A stretch of 17,549 nucleotides of DNA from Sphingomonas sanxanigenens (GCA_003240855.1 QFNN01000058.1:1-17549); one strand, 5' to 3'. Counted from the stretch's first letter, positions 6,569 through 16,898 are shown. Numbers and translations: made by a program. Notes: generated from the letters alone by a model not told the origin.

Positions 6569-8845
6569 ATGCCTGCCAGCGCCGCATCCGCCGCCCGCGA
6601 GATTCTCACCCGCCTTCACGATGTGATGGCTGCGCGGACCAATCCGCAGGCCAAGCTGGCGCAGGTCGTCAACATCATCGGCGAGGCTCTCGATAGCGAG
6701 GTCTGCTCGATCTACCTCCTCCGCGACGGCGTGCTCGAATTGTTCGCGACGCGCGGCCTGAAGCAGGAGGCGGTCCACGTCACCAAGCTCGCGCTGGGCG
6801 AAGGCCTCGTCGGGTCGATCGCCGAGAATGTCGAGACGCTCAACCTCGACGAAGCGGCCGCTCACCCCGATTTCGCCTACAAGCCCGAGACCGGGGAGGA
6901 ACTGTTCCACAGTTTCGCCGGCGTGCCGATCGTGCGGCGCGAGGAAGCGGTGGGCGTCCTCTGCGTCCAGCACAGCGATCCCCGCCGCTATGACGAGGTC
7001 GAGATCGAGGCGCTTCAAACGGTCGCGATGGTGCTGTCGGAGATGATCGCCAACGCCGGGCTGGTCGACGAACAGCGCGCGGTCCGGGGACAGGTCCACA
7101 ACACCCAGATGGTCCGGCTGACCGGCCAGAAGCTGGTCGAGGGCATGGCGCGGGGCAAGGCGGTCTATCACCAGCCGCGCGTGCATATCGAACATGTCGT
7201 CGCCGAGGATATCGAGGCGGAACGCCACCGCGTCTATTCTGCGTTCGACAAGATGCGCGAAGGCATAGACCGCATGGCGAGCCAGGCCGAATTCGGCGTT
7301 GGCGGCGAGCATGAGGAAGTGCTCGAGACATACAAGATGTTCGCCTATGACGAAGGCTGGAGCCGGCGGATCAACGAGGCGATCGACAGCGGGCTGACCG
7401 CCGAGGCGGCGATCGAGCGCGTCCAGCAGCGCACCCGGATGCGGATGCGCCAGATCGACGATCCCCTGCTGGCCGATCGGATGCACGATCTGGAGGATCT
7501 TTCCAACCGCCTGCTCCGCATCGTCTCGGGCCAGCTCGGCACGGCCGCGCAGATGGGGCTCAGACAGGATACGATCCTCATCGCCCGCAATCTCGGCCCC
7601 GCTGAACTGCTCGAATATGACCGGCGGCGTCTGAAGGGCGTTGTCCTCGAGGAAGGGTCGCTGACCGCGCACGTCACCATCGTCGCGCGCGCCATGGGCC
7701 TGCCCGTGCTCGGCCGCGTCAAGGACGTGCGCCGGATGATCGGCGAGGGCGATACGCTGCTCCTCGATGTCGGCGAAGGCGTCGCCTATGTCCGCCCGAC
7801 GCCGACGGTGGAGGAAAGCTTCGAGAACAAGCTCGTCCTCGGGCAGAAGCGCCGCGCAGCCTTCGCGGCGCTGCGCAGCGAGCCGCCGGTCACGCGCGAC
7901 GGCAAGCGCATCACGCTGATGGTCAATGCCGGGCTGCGCGACGACGTCGCCGCGCTCGACCTGACCGGCGCCGACGGCATCGGCCTGTTCCGCACCGAGT
8001 TCCAGTTTCTCGTCTCAGCCACCATGCCGCAGCGCGAGCGCCAGCAGCGCCTGTATCGCGAAGTGCTGGAGGCGGCGGGCGATCGCCCCGTCGTATTCCG
8101 CACCGTCGACATCGGCGGCGACAAGGCGCTGCCCTATATGCGCGTGGACCATGAAGGGCAGGAAGAAAATCCCGCCATGGGCTGGCGCGCGATCCGCGTC
8201 GCGCTCGAACGCGAAGGGCTGATGAAGGCGCAGGCCCGTGCGTTGATCGAGGCGGCGGCGGGCCGGACGCTCAACGTCATGTTCCCGATGGTTTCCGAAC
8301 CCTGGGAGTTCGACGAGGCGCAGCAACTATTCGAGGCGCAGCGCAAATGGCTTGCCGCGCGCAATCGCATGTTGCCCACGCAGATACGCTATGGATCGAT
8401 GCTTGAGGTGCCGGCGCTGGCCGAGATGCTCGATCTGTTGCTGCCCCGGCTCGACTTCCTGTCGATCGGCACCAACGACCTCACTCAGTTCCTGTTCGCC
8501 GCCGATCGCGCGCATCCGAAGCTCGCCGATCGTTATGACTGGCTGTCACCCGCGATTCTGCGCTTTTTGCGCCGCGTCTCGCGCCAGTCGGCGGCGGCGA
8601 AGGTGCCGACCACCGTCTGCGGCGAGATGGGCGGGCGCAGCCTGGAGGCGATGGCGCTGCTCGGCATCGGAATCGATCGGCTGTCGATCACCCCGGCGGC
8701 GGTCGGCCCGATCAAGGCGATGATCCGTTCGCTCGATCTCGCGCCGCTGCGCGAGAAGCTCGACCAGTGGCTCGATCATCCCCCGGCCGACATGCGCGCG
8801 ACGATGGCCGAATGGGCCAGCGCGAATGGCGTCGAAATCGCCTGA
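6569..8845 (+). CDS. ptsP: Phosphoenolpyruvate-protein phosphotransferase PtsP (enzyme I of the nitrogen PTS)
   Basis: PtsP takes phosphate from phosphoenolpyruvate and passes it to NPr, the first step of the regulatory nitrogen phosphotransferase system in the cytoplasm. The 758-residue protein has the PtsP domain order. An N-terminal GAF sensor (about 15-165) is followed by the NPr-binding helical region (about 180-330), then the phosphohistidine domain with EEGSLTAHVTIVAR, in which His368 is the likely phosphorylated residue. The PEP-binding TIM barrel carries GLFRTEF (472-478), VDIGGDK (513-519), MLEVP (611-615), SIGTNDLTQF (632-641) and the catalytic-cysteine block VCGEMGG (C674). ATG 6569 begins just before the GAF domain, but no clear ribosome-binding site precedes it. 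A TAGAAT hexamer (6504-6509) could be a -10 element, though no good -35 goes with it. The 184-base leader also contains the dyad GGCTGC/GCAGCC (6440-6467). No NPr or EIIA gene is nearby. Confidence 0.95.
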   Translation: MPASAASAAREILTRLHDVMAARTNPQAKLAQVVNIIGEALDSEVCSIYLLRDGVLELFATRGLKQEAVHVTKLALGEGLVGSIAENVETLNLDEAAAHPDFAYKPETGEELFHSFAGVPIVRREEAVGVLCVQHSDPRRYDEVEIEALQTVAMVLSEMIANAGLVDEQRAVRGQVHNTQMVRLTGQKLVEGMARGKAVYHQPRVHIEHVVAEDIEAERHRVYSAFDKMREGIDRMASQAEFGVGGEHEEVLETYKMFAYDEGWSRRINEAIDSGLTAEAAIERVQQRTRMRMRQIDDPLLADRMHDLEDLSNRLLRIVSGQLGTAAQMGLRQDTILIARNLGPAELLEYDRRRLKGVVLEEGSLTAHVTIVARAMGLPVLGRVKDVRRMIGEGDTLLLDVGEGVAYVRPTPTVEESFENKLVLGQKRRAAFAALRSEPPVTRDGKRITLMVNAGLRDDVAALDLTGADGIGLFRTEFQFLVSATMPQRERQQRLYREVLEAAGDRPVVFRTVDIGGDKALPYMRVDHEGQEENPAMGWRAIRVALEREGLMKAQARALIEAAAGRTLNVMFPMVSEPWEFDEAQQLFEAQRKWLAARNRMLPTQIRYGSMLEVPALAEMLDLLLPRLDFLSIGTNDLTQFLFAADRAHPKLADRYDWLSPAILRFLRRVSRQSAAAKVPTTVCGEMGGRSLEAMALLGIGIDRLSITPAAVGPIKAMIRSLDLAPLREKLDQWLDHPPADMRATMAEWASANGVEIA

Positions 8846-8879
8846 TCGCGGAATCAAGGGGTTCGGGCAGGCTTCTCGG

Positions 8880-8908
8880 TTGACTTTGCAGCTTCGCTCG
8901 CGTGTCAT
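8880..8908 (+). promoter_or_regulatory. Candidate housekeeping promoter for the rodZ-like gene
   Basis: TTGACT (8880-8885) matches five of six -35 consensus bases, and TGTCAT (8903-8908) matches four of six -10 bases at an ideal 17-base spacing. It lies in the 101-base gap after ptsP and about 40 bases before the ATG at 8947. A nearby TATATT (8912-8917) looks better as a -10 but has no -35 at a valid distance. It is likely but unproven. Confidence 0.45.
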
Positions 8909-8946
8909 GGGTATATTGGGCGCAGCGCACTCCCCGGGAGAGGGAA

Positions 8947-9798
8947 ATGGCCGAGATTTCGGAAGAAGAAGCCGGCCCGTCTGCGGGTTCGGTAGGGGCA
9001 CGACTTAAGGCGGGGCGGGAAGCGGCCGGACTCGATCTGGCCGATGTCGCCGCGCGCACACGGATCGCGCTGCGCCATCTCGATTCGATCGAGCAGGACC
9101 GGTTCGATGCGCTGCCGTCGCCGACCTATGGCATCGGCTTCGCGCGCGCCTACGCCCGCGCGGTCGGGCTCGACGAGGTGTCGGTGGCCGCGCAGGTCCG
9201 CCAGCAGATCAGCGAACATGGTCATGAGCGCTCGGAATATGTCGCATTCGAGCCGGCCGATCCGGCGCGCGTCCCGCCGCGCATCTTCGCCTGGACGGCG
9301 GCGATCGTCGCGCTGCTGATCGTCGCCGGCTACGCCGTATGGCGGACCAGTTGGCTGAACGGTCCCGCGCCGACGATCACCACCGCCGTCGAGGCGCCTG
9401 CGGAGGAAGCCGCAAAACCCGCCGCCGCCCCCGTCGCCACACCCAGCCCTGCGGCGCCGGCCGCCGGCCAGGTGGTGCTGACCGCAACCGACACCGTCTG
9501 GCTGCGCATCACCGACGCGACGGGCAAGCGGCTGTTCGAAAAAGAAATGCAGCCGGGCGAGCGCTACGAGCTGCCCGCAGACGCCAATGCCCCCGTCATC
9601 CGCACCGGCCGGCCGCAGGCGCTGGCGATCACCGTCGGCGGCGTTGCGATAGCGCCGCTGGGGACGCCGGATCAGACGATCGACAAGGTCGGGGTCAGCG
9701 CCGCCGCTCTCGCCGCGCGTCCGCCGGCCGCAACACCAGCAGCCGCGCCCGCACCCGCCGTCTCCTCGCCCGCGCCGACCAGCTCGCCGACGCCCTGA
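8947..9798 (+). CDS. rodZ: RodZ-like cytoskeletal membrane protein (HTH, one TM, DUF4115)
   Basis: This 283-residue protein has the RodZ architecture. A cytoplasmic helix-turn-helix domain (about 15-80) carries VGARLKAGREAAGLDLADVA and the YGIGFARAYAR motif. A single membrane helix (about 115-132) follows, then an Ala/Pro-rich linker (about 140-172). A periplasmic DUF4115 domain (about 175-245) contains VWLRITDATGKRLFEKEMQPGE. RodZ couples MreB filaments to the wall-synthesis machinery and helps set cell shape; its HTH binds MreB rather than DNA. The C-terminal 40 residues are again Ala/Pro/Ser-rich low complexity. ATG 8947 is chosen because GGGAGAGGG precedes it closely and it begins just before the HTH; an earlier ATG at 8902 adds 15 non-conserved residues and would overlap the candidate promoter. 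In a sphingomonad without normal rod elongation its exact role may differ. It follows ptsP in the same direction. Confidence 0.85.
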   Translation: MAEISEEEAGPSAGSVGARLKAGREAAGLDLADVAARTRIALRHLDSIEQDRFDALPSPTYGIGFARAYARAVGLDEVSVAAQVRQQISEHGHERSEYVAFEPADPARVPPRIFAWTAAIVALLIVAGYAVWRTSWLNGPAPTITTAVEAPAEEAAKPAAAPVATPSPAAPAAGQVVLTATDTVWLRITDATGKRLFEKEMQPGERYELPADANAPVIRTGRPQALAITVGGVAIAPLGTPDQTIDKVGVSAAALAARPPAATPAAAPAPAVSSPAPTSSPTP

Positions 9799-9908
9799 TC
9801 GCCGCACCTTCGTAGCGCCCCGCCGACGAAATGCGCCGGCGGACTTCGACAAAACCCCTCCATGCGGGCTATGCAGCCTTATTCCTCCGACGACATCCGG
9901 ACCTGTAA

Positions 9909-10838
9909 ATGCGCAAAAGCCTTACCGCCCTCCTTCTCGCCTCGTCCGTCCTCGCGCTCCCCGCAGCCGCGCAGACCGACACGCTGACCCCGCGCATCAA
10001 CAAGCTGGAGAAGGAAATGCGCGCGGTGCAGAGGAAGGTGTTCCCCAACGGCGGCACCATCCTCGAACCCGAAATAGCGCCGCAGACTGCGGCGCCCGAC
10101 GCGCCCGGCGTCCCCGCCACCTCGCCGCTCGTCGATCTCACCGCGCGCGTCTCCGCGCTCGAATCGCAGCTTGCGACGGTCACCGGGCAGAATGAGGAAA
10201 ATAGCTACAAGCTTCGCCAGCTCGACGCCCAGTTGAAGAAGCTGACCGGCGATTATGATGCGCGACTGAAAGCGCTCGAGAGCGCCTCCGCTCCGGCGCC
10301 CGGCGCCGCTCCAGCCGCCTCGCCCCCATCGCCTGCCGCCGGCGGCGCAACGCCGCCCCAGGCCCGACCGACCGGCCCGGCCGCCACCCCGCCCAAGACG
10401 CCGGCGCGCAACGCGGCGGTCGAGGCGATCGAACGCCCCGCTACGGGCGACCCGGCGGAGGACGGCTATATCTACGGCTACCGGCTGTGGCAGGCGAAGT
10501 TCTATCCCGAGGCCGAGACGGCGTTCAAAACCGTGGTCGCCAAATATCCCGACAGCAAGCGCGCCAGCTATGCGCAGAATCTGCTCGGCCGCGCCTATCT
10601 CGATGAAGGCAAGCCGGCGCTCGCCTCGGTCGCCTTCTACGACAATTATCAGAAGATGCCGCGCGGCGAACGCGCTCCTGAAAGCCTCTACTGGCTGGGC
10701 GTATCGCTGACCCGGCTCAAAAAGCCCGCCGATGCGTGCAAGGTCTATGAGGAGTTTGGCGACGTCTATGGCGCAACCGCGCCGGCGTCGCTCAAGGCGC
10801 AGGTGGCGGAAGGGCGCAAGGCCGCCAAATGCCCGTAA
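9909..10838 (+). CDS. cpoB: Cell division coordinator CpoB (Tol-Pal accessory protein YbgF)
   Basis: CpoB is a periplasmic protein that links outer-membrane constriction by Tol-Pal to septal peptidoglycan synthesis. The 309-residue precursor begins with a signal peptide (about 1-21, cleavage near AAAQ). A coiled-coil region that would trimerise in relatives appears in two parts (about 26-45 and 73-125), with a Pro-rich insert between them. A second Ala/Pro-rich linker (about 126-172) leads to a C-terminal tetratricopeptide-repeat domain (about 183-305). The repeats are visible as YGYRLWQAKFYPEAETAFKT, SYAQNLLGRAYLDEGKP and SLYWLGVSLTRLKKPADACK. Its last codons overlap the tilS start by ten bases. 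A ybgF-tilS-ftsH order is familiar in alphaproteobacteria, but tolB and pal, often just upstream, are not in this window. The ribosome-binding site is weak. Confidence 0.9.
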   Translation: MRKSLTALLLASSVLALPAAAQTDTLTPRINKLEKEMRAVQRKVFPNGGTILEPEIAPQTAAPDAPGVPATSPLVDLTARVSALESQLATVTGQNEENSYKLRQLDAQLKKLTGDYDARLKALESASAPAPGAAPAASPPSPAAGGATPPQARPTGPAATPPKTPARNAAVEAIERPATGDPAEDGYIYGYRLWQAKFYPEAETAFKTVVAKYPDSKRASYAQNLLGRAYLDEGKPALASVAFYDNYQKMPRGERAPESLYWLGVSLTRLKKPADACKVYEEFGDVYGATAPASLKAQVAEGRKAAKCP

Positions 10839-11806
10839 CGCCGGCCTCCCCCAAGGCGGGGGAGGAGCGAACGGCGCGTTTCGCGGCTGAGCTTGCCCGG
10901 CTGGGCGTCGCCCCTGACGATCGGCTCGCGGTCGCGGTTTCGGGCGGGCCGGACAGTCTTGCGCTTCTCCTCCTCGCGCGCGCGGCGCATCCGGGAGCGC
11001 TGATCGCCGCGACGGTCGATCATGGCCTCCGTCCCGAGGCCGCCGCCGAGGCCGCCGGCGTCGCCGCCATCTGCGCCTCGCTTGGCGTCGAACATCAGGT
11101 CCTGTCCGTCTCGGTCGTCGAAGCGGGCGAAGGGATTCAGGCCGCCGCGCGCGCCGCGCGCTATGCCGCGCTCGCCGATTGGTGCGCCATCCGCGGCATC
11201 GGGCGCATCGCCACCGCGCATCATGCCGACGATCAGGCCGAAACATTGCTGATGCGCCTCAACCGGGGGGCCGGGCTGGCGGGGCTGGCGGGCGTCCGCG
11301 CCGCGCGCTGGCTGCGTCCCGGGCTGCGCCTCGTCCGTCCGCTGCTCGGCTGGCGCAAGGCGGAACTGGTCGCGATCGTCACCGACGCCGGCCTCACGCC
11401 GGTCGACGATCCTGCGAATCGCGACGCCCGGCACGATCGCACCGCGATCCGCGCTTTGCTCGCGGCGAATCCCCTGCTCGATCCGCTGCGCATCGCCGCG
11501 TCGGCGGCTCATCTCGCCGATTCGGAAGCCGCACTCGACTGGGTGACGCGGCGCGTGACCGAAAACCGGATCGAGCAGCAGGCGGACGGCATGGCTTTCG
11601 ATCATGCCGGCCTTCCGCGGGAGATACGGCGTCGCGCCGTCGCACAAATTCTTTCTGATTTCAGCGTGATAGCAGATGGACCGAGCCTGGCTACGCTGCT
11701 CGACCGCCTCGAATCCGGGCAGGCCGCGACGCTCGGCGGGGTCAAGGCCACGCCCGGCGAATGCTGGACCTTCGCGCCTGCGCCCGCGCGCCGGGGCGAT
11801 CATTAG
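10829..11806 (+). CDS. tilS: tRNA(Ile)-lysidine synthase TilS
   Basis: TilS attaches lysine to the wobble C34 of the CAU-anticodon tRNA-Ile, converting it to lysidine so the tRNA reads AUA. The essential PP-loop SGGPDS is at 38-43. Further landmarks are the DHGLRPEA block, AHHADDQAETLLMRL and RPLLGWRK. The protein is 325 residues, consistent with the shorter type having the catalytic core plus a reduced C-terminal part rather than the 430-residue form of E. coli. The start overlaps cpoB by ten bases, with AAGG eight bases upstream of the ATG, so translation is probably coupled. The N-terminal dozen residues are not conserved, and the true start could lie slightly downstream. Confidence 0.94.
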   Translation: MPVTPASPKAGEERTARFAAELARLGVAPDDRLAVAVSGGPDSLALLLLARAAHPGALIAATVDHGLRPEAAAEAAGVAAICASLGVEHQVLSVSVVEAGEGIQAAARAARYAALADWCAIRGIGRIATAHHADDQAETLLMRLNRGAGLAGLAGVRAARWLRPGLRLVRPLLGWRKAELVAIVTDAGLTPVDDPANRDARHDRTAIRALLAANPLLDPLRIAASAAHLADSEAALDWVTRRVTENRIEQQADGMAFDHAGLPREIRRRAVAQILSDFSVIADGPSLATLLDRLESGQAATLGGVKATPGECWTFAPAPARRGDH

Positions 11807-11815
11807 GCCCGGCCA

Positions 11816-11844
11816 TTGTCCATTAACCGCTGCGCGCCTACATT
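11816..11844 (+). promoter_or_regulatory. Candidate promoter for ftsH
   Basis: TTGTCC (11816-11821) and TACATT (11839-11844) each match four of six consensus bases of the -35 and -10 elements, with a 17-base spacer. They lie in the 62-base gap between tilS and ftsH, about 25 bases before the ATG. The match is moderate, and ftsH may also be read from the upstream operon. The spacer contains ATTAACC, similar to the repeat upstream of the PEP-CTERM gene. Confidence 0.3.
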
Positions 11845-11868
11845 CGACGCGACAGAGCGAGAGCGAGA

Positions 11869-13815
<1,947 letters not shown>

Positions 13816-13838
13816 TCCGCCTGCCCACCCCTGCGCGC

Positions 13839-14432
13839 GTGAACATCTGGTGCGACGAAAGCGGCGGCCTGTCCGCCGGCGCGATGACCTTCGCGGCGGT
13901 GGCGATCGCTCCCGAGGCGGCCGATGCGCTCGTCGAGCGCTTCAAGGCGGTCACCGGGCTTTCGGGAGAACTGAAAGGCAGCCGTATCTCGCTCGTCGAG
14001 CGTGCGCTGGTGCTCGAGACGCTCGATCGCTACGGCGGCCGCGCCGTCGTCACCGAAGCAAGGCGGGCGATGCTTCCCGAAGGCATTATCGACCTCCAGC
14101 TTTATGTAGCCCTGCTCGAACAGACGGTCGGCGCGCTGCTTCCTGAAAGCGGCGGGTGTGCGCAGGTGGTGATCGACGACGGCCGTTACGATCAGACGCG
14201 CATGGCGAGCGTCCGCGCAGATATCGCCGCGCTGCTCGGCCCTTGCGGCACGGCGAGGACCGCGGACAGCAAGCGCTCTCCCGGAGTCCAGATCGCGGAC
14301 GTGATCGCCAACTGTGCGTTCAACCTCGCAATCGGCTCGGTGCGCGCACGCCGGATCGACACGATCCTCGCCCCCTTCCTGAAGGAAGGCCGCATCCGCA
14401 TCGCGCCGCTGAAACCGGGCGCGTTGCGATAA
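13839..14432 (+). CDS. DUF3800 family protein of unknown function
   Basis: This 197-residue protein shows the DUF3800 layout. An N-terminal strand carries the acidic pair CDESGG (Asp6, Glu7), ELKGSR lies near 44-49, a central acidic pair VIDDGRY (Asp113, Asp114) follows, and a late motif QIADVIAN contains Asp154. Spaced acidic residues of this kind are reminiscent of RNase H-like nucleases, and DUF3800 proteins often occur in mobile or defence contexts. No activity is established by this sequence. The start is a GTG at 13839, 23 bases after the ftsH stop, with no strong ribosome-binding site, so it probably depends on read-through from ftsH. Composition and codon use look like the neighbouring genes, so recent transfer is not evident. 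The family assignment is by motif recognition only. Confidence 0.72.
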   Translation: MNIWCDESGGLSAGAMTFAAVAIAPEAADALVERFKAVTGLSGELKGSRISLVERALVLETLDRYGGRAVVTEARRAMLPEGIIDLQLYVALLEQTVGALLPESGGCAQVVIDDGRYDQTRMASVRADIAALLGPCGTARTADSKRSPGVQIADVIANCAFNLAIGSVRARRIDTILAPFLKEGRIRIAPLKPGALR

Positions 14433-14468
14433 GGCGCTCCGCTCCTCCGCAGGGAAGGAGCATGCGCC
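14433..14468. terminator. Interrupted hairpin between convergent genes, possible bidirectional terminator
   Basis: Nested inverted repeats fill the 44-base gap between the stops of the DUF3800 and DUF3667 genes. The outer arms are GGCGC (14433-14437) and GCGCC (14464-14468). The inner arms are GCTCCT (14441-14446) and AGGAGC (14456-14461), around a nine-base loop. There is no T run on either strand, so it is not a classical intrinsic terminator, but its position between converging genes favours a role in ending both transcripts. Confidence 0.4.
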
Positions 14469-14476
14469 CCTGCCCC

Positions 14477-15556
14477 CTATCCCAGCACGCCCAGCGCGAG
14501 CAGCAGCATGATGAAGATCACCGCCGCCATCAGCGAGAAGCTGGCCAGCGCCATCGTCCGCAACAGCGCGTTGAACCAGCCAAGCTGATAGGCGCCGCGC
14601 AGTTGCGCATACATGTGCGCCGGCATGCCAAAAACGAAGATCGACCAGAGCAGCCCCGGGGCCGCGCCCAGCTTGTAAGCGATGGTCAGCCCCACCGCGA
14701 GCAGCGTGGCGAAGGACAGCGAATAGATCACGAAGATCGCATGGTCATAGATTTTGTAACGCCGCCGCCAGGCGAACATCAGCCACACGAAGGGCACTGA
14801 TATGGGGATCAGCGCCCAGGAGAATTTATAGGCGCTGGTCTGCACCTTGTAGAGCACGAGGTTGGGGTTCTCGTTGGCTTTCGCGAACCCCTTGTCGAGC
14901 GCGGGCCACCCCGTCTTGACGTCGGCGAAGCGACCAGCGCCCGATTCCGCGCTGCCGATGCCGATAACGGCGGCCCCGGTGCGGTTGGCCTTCATCGCGT
15001 CCCTGTTGGCCTTGATTTCGGCGTCGATCGATCCGGTCGGCTGCCCTGCCCTTGCGGCTTCCGCCCGCTTCGCCTCCAGCCTGGCGCCTTTGGCCCCCAG
15101 CTCGGCCAGCTCCTTTTCGATCCCGGCTTTTGCTTCCTGTTGCGTGGCGAGGTCCAGATTCCCCGCCTCCAGATGTGCGCCGATCGCCTGGATGACCGCG
15201 AACATCAAAAAGACCGAGAAGAGGAACAACGCCATCGGAGAGACGAAGCGCGCGCGCTGGCCATGGATATAGCGGCGCGTCAGTTGCCCGGGCTTGAACA
15301 GCAGCATGGGCAGCGTGCGCCAGATCTTGCCTTCAAAATGCAGCACGCCGTGCGCCAGATCGTGCCAGATCGCGGCGAGCGAGCGGTGGAGGTGCGCCGG
15401 CTGCCCGCAATGATGGCAATATTCGCCGATCAGCTCGGTTCCGCAATTGAGGCATTTTCCGCCATGCGACTCATGCCCGCTCGCCGGCCGCTCGATCGCA
15501 TTCGCGATCAGACCGCCCGTCACCAGATCTCCGGCTGCGCCAATTTCCCCCGTCAT
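14477..15556 (-). CDS. DUF3667 zinc-ribbon integral membrane protein
   Basis: This 359-residue membrane protein of unknown function carries a short zinc-ribbon motif, CLNC (35-38) and CHHC (47-50). A conserved amphipathic block, HDLAHGVLHFEGKIWRTL (65-82), follows, then FKPGQLTRRYIHGQRARFVSP (87-107), which defines DUF3667. The first membrane helix is at about 105-128. A charged, Ala/Glu/Lys-rich stretch (about 135-195) is predicted to form a coiled coil. Four more hydrophobic helices are near 244-263, 281-303, 304-322 and 338-359. The coiled coil between the first helix and the rest is unusually prominent and might mediate oligomerisation. It converges on the DUF3800 gene and diverges from proA across 73 bases. 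Its ribosome-binding site is poor. No function is known for the family, though the ribbon suggests protein-protein or metal binding. Confidence 0.85.
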   Translation of the reverse strand: MTGEIGAAGDLVTGGLIANAIERPASGHESHGGKCLNCGTELIGEYCHHCGQPAHLHRSLAAIWHDLAHGVLHFEGKIWRTLPMLLFKPGQLTRRYIHGQRARFVSPMALFLFSVFLMFAVIQAIGAHLEAGNLDLATQQEAKAGIEKELAELGAKGARLEAKRAEAARAGQPTGSIDAEIKANRDAMKANRTGAAVIGIGSAESGAGRFADVKTGWPALDKGFAKANENPNLVLYKVQTSAYKFSWALIPISVPFVWLMFAWRRRYKIYDHAIFVIYSLSFATLLAVGLTIAYKLGAAPGLLWSIFVFGMPAHMYAQLRGAYQLGWFNALLRTMALASFSLMAAVIFIMLLLALGVLG

Positions 15557-15629
15557 ATGGCGAGCCTAGCAAAGCATCGGGCGTGCTGGCCAGTTTCATT
15601 CGCGCATTCGCGTGGTAGAGGGACGCGCG

Positions 15630-16898
15630 ATGAAGATGGATTCCGCTTCCGTCCCCGGCCTGATAGCCGACATGGGTCGCCGAGCGCGAGCGGCGGCGAT
15701 CATACTCGCGCGCACCGCGCCGGCGCGGACCGAAGCGGCGCTGCTCGCCGCCGCCGATGCGATCCGCGCCGACAGCGCCGCGATCCTCGCCGCCAATGCC
15801 GGGGACATGGCCCGCGGCCGCGCCGCCGGCCTGTCCGCCGCGATGCTCGACCGCCTTATGCTTGACAGTCAACGCGTCGCCGCGATTGCCGACGGCGTCG
15901 CCGCTGTCGCGCTTCTGCCCTCGCCCGTCGGCAATATCATCGACGAGACAGAGCGGCCCAACGGCCTCCGGCTCCAGCGCGTTCGCGTGCCGATCGGCGT
16001 GATCGGCATCGTCTATGAAAGCCGCCCCAACGTCACCGCCGACGCCGGCGCGCTCTGCCTGCGTTCGGGTAATGCGGTGATTCTGCGCGGCGGCACCGAT
16101 TCAGCGGCAAGCAGCGCAGCGATCCACGGCGCGATGGTCCGCGGCCTCGAAAGCGCCGGGCTTCCCGCCGACGCCATCCAGCTCATTCCCGTCGCCGACC
16201 GCGCAGCGGTGGGCGCGATGCTCGCCGGCGCGGATGGAACGATCGACCTCATCATCCCGCGCGGCGGCAAGGGCCTCGTCGCGCGCGTCCAGGCCGAGGC
16301 GCGCGTCCCCGTGCTCGCGCATCTCGACGGCATGAATCACATCTACGTCCATGCCGACGCTGATCCGGCGCTCGCGGCCGGGGTCGTCGTCAACGCCAAG
16401 ATGCGCCGCACCGGCGTCTGCGGATCGATGGAAACATTGCTGATCGACGCCGCCTATCCCGATCCCGCACCGCTGCTCGCGGCGCTTGCCGACGCCGGCT
16501 GCGCGCTGCGCGGCGACGATCGCATCCGCGCAATCGATCCGCGCGTGGCCCCTGCGAGCGAAGAGGATTGGGACACCGAATATCTCGACGCCATCTGCAC
16601 CGTGGGGATGGTCGACGGGATCGACGCCGCGCTTGCGCACATCGCCGCGCACGGATCGGGCCATACCGACGCGATCCTGACGCGCGACGAAGCCGCCGCC
16701 GAGCGCTTCCTTGCCGAAGTCGACAGCGCGATCGTGATGCTGAACGCCTCCACCCAGTTCGCCGATGGCGGCGAGTTCGGGCTGGGCGCGGAAATCGGCA
16801 TCGCCACCGGCCGCCTCCACGCGCGCGGCCCGGTCGCGCTCGAAGGCCTCACCACCTATAAATGGCTGGTGCGCGGCACGGGGCAGATGCGCCCCTGA
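15630..16898 (+). CDS. proA: Gamma-glutamyl phosphate reductase (glutamate-5-semialdehyde dehydrogenase) ProA
   Basis: ProA reduces gamma-glutamyl phosphate with NADPH to glutamate-5-semialdehyde, the second step of proline synthesis. The 422-residue protein spans the family length. Landmarks are PIGVIGIVYESRPNVTAD (121-138), the NADP-binding region SGNAVILRGG (146-155), IPRGGKGL (219-226), the HLDGMNHIYVHADAD block (231-245), and the active-site cysteine in TGVCGSMETLL (Cys264). The C-terminal FGLGAEIGIATGRLHARGPV and GLTTYKW are also diagnostic. ATG 15630 is preferred because AGAGGG precedes it; the frame extends to a GTG at 15612 that adds only six residues. The glutamate 5-kinase partner proB is not in the window, and nadD, sometimes found after proA, is absent at this position. 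Confidence 0.96.
   Translation: MKMDSASVPGLIADMGRRARAAAIILARTAPARTEAALLAAADAIRADSAAILAANAGDMARGRAAGLSAAMLDRLMLDSQRVAAIADGVAAVALLPSPVGNIIDETERPNGLRLQRVRVPIGVIGIVYESRPNVTADAGALCLRSGNAVILRGGTDSAASSAAIHGAMVRGLESAGLPADAIQLIPVADRAAVGAMLAGADGTIDLIIPRGGKGLVARVQAEARVPVLAHLDGMNHIYVHADADPALAAGVVVNAKMRRTGVCGSMETLLIDAAYPDPAPLLAALADAGCALRGDDRIRAIDPRVAPASEEDWDTEYLDAICTVGMVDGIDAALAHIAAHGSGHTDAILTRDEAAAERFLAEVDSAIVMLNASTQFADGGEFGLGAEIGIATGRLHARGPVALEGLTTYKWLVRGTGQMRP

Noticed and set aside
6527..7672. 381-residue open frame antisense to ptsP
   Set aside because: This is a shadow of the ptsP GAF and NPr-binding region. No protein family is recognisable and its composition is that of antisense GC-rich frames.
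9820..9842. CCGCCG/CGGCGG inverted repeat after the rodZ-like gene as a terminator
   Set aside because: The six-base arms enclose an 11-base loop and no T run follows. In DNA this GC-rich such a dyad is expected by chance.
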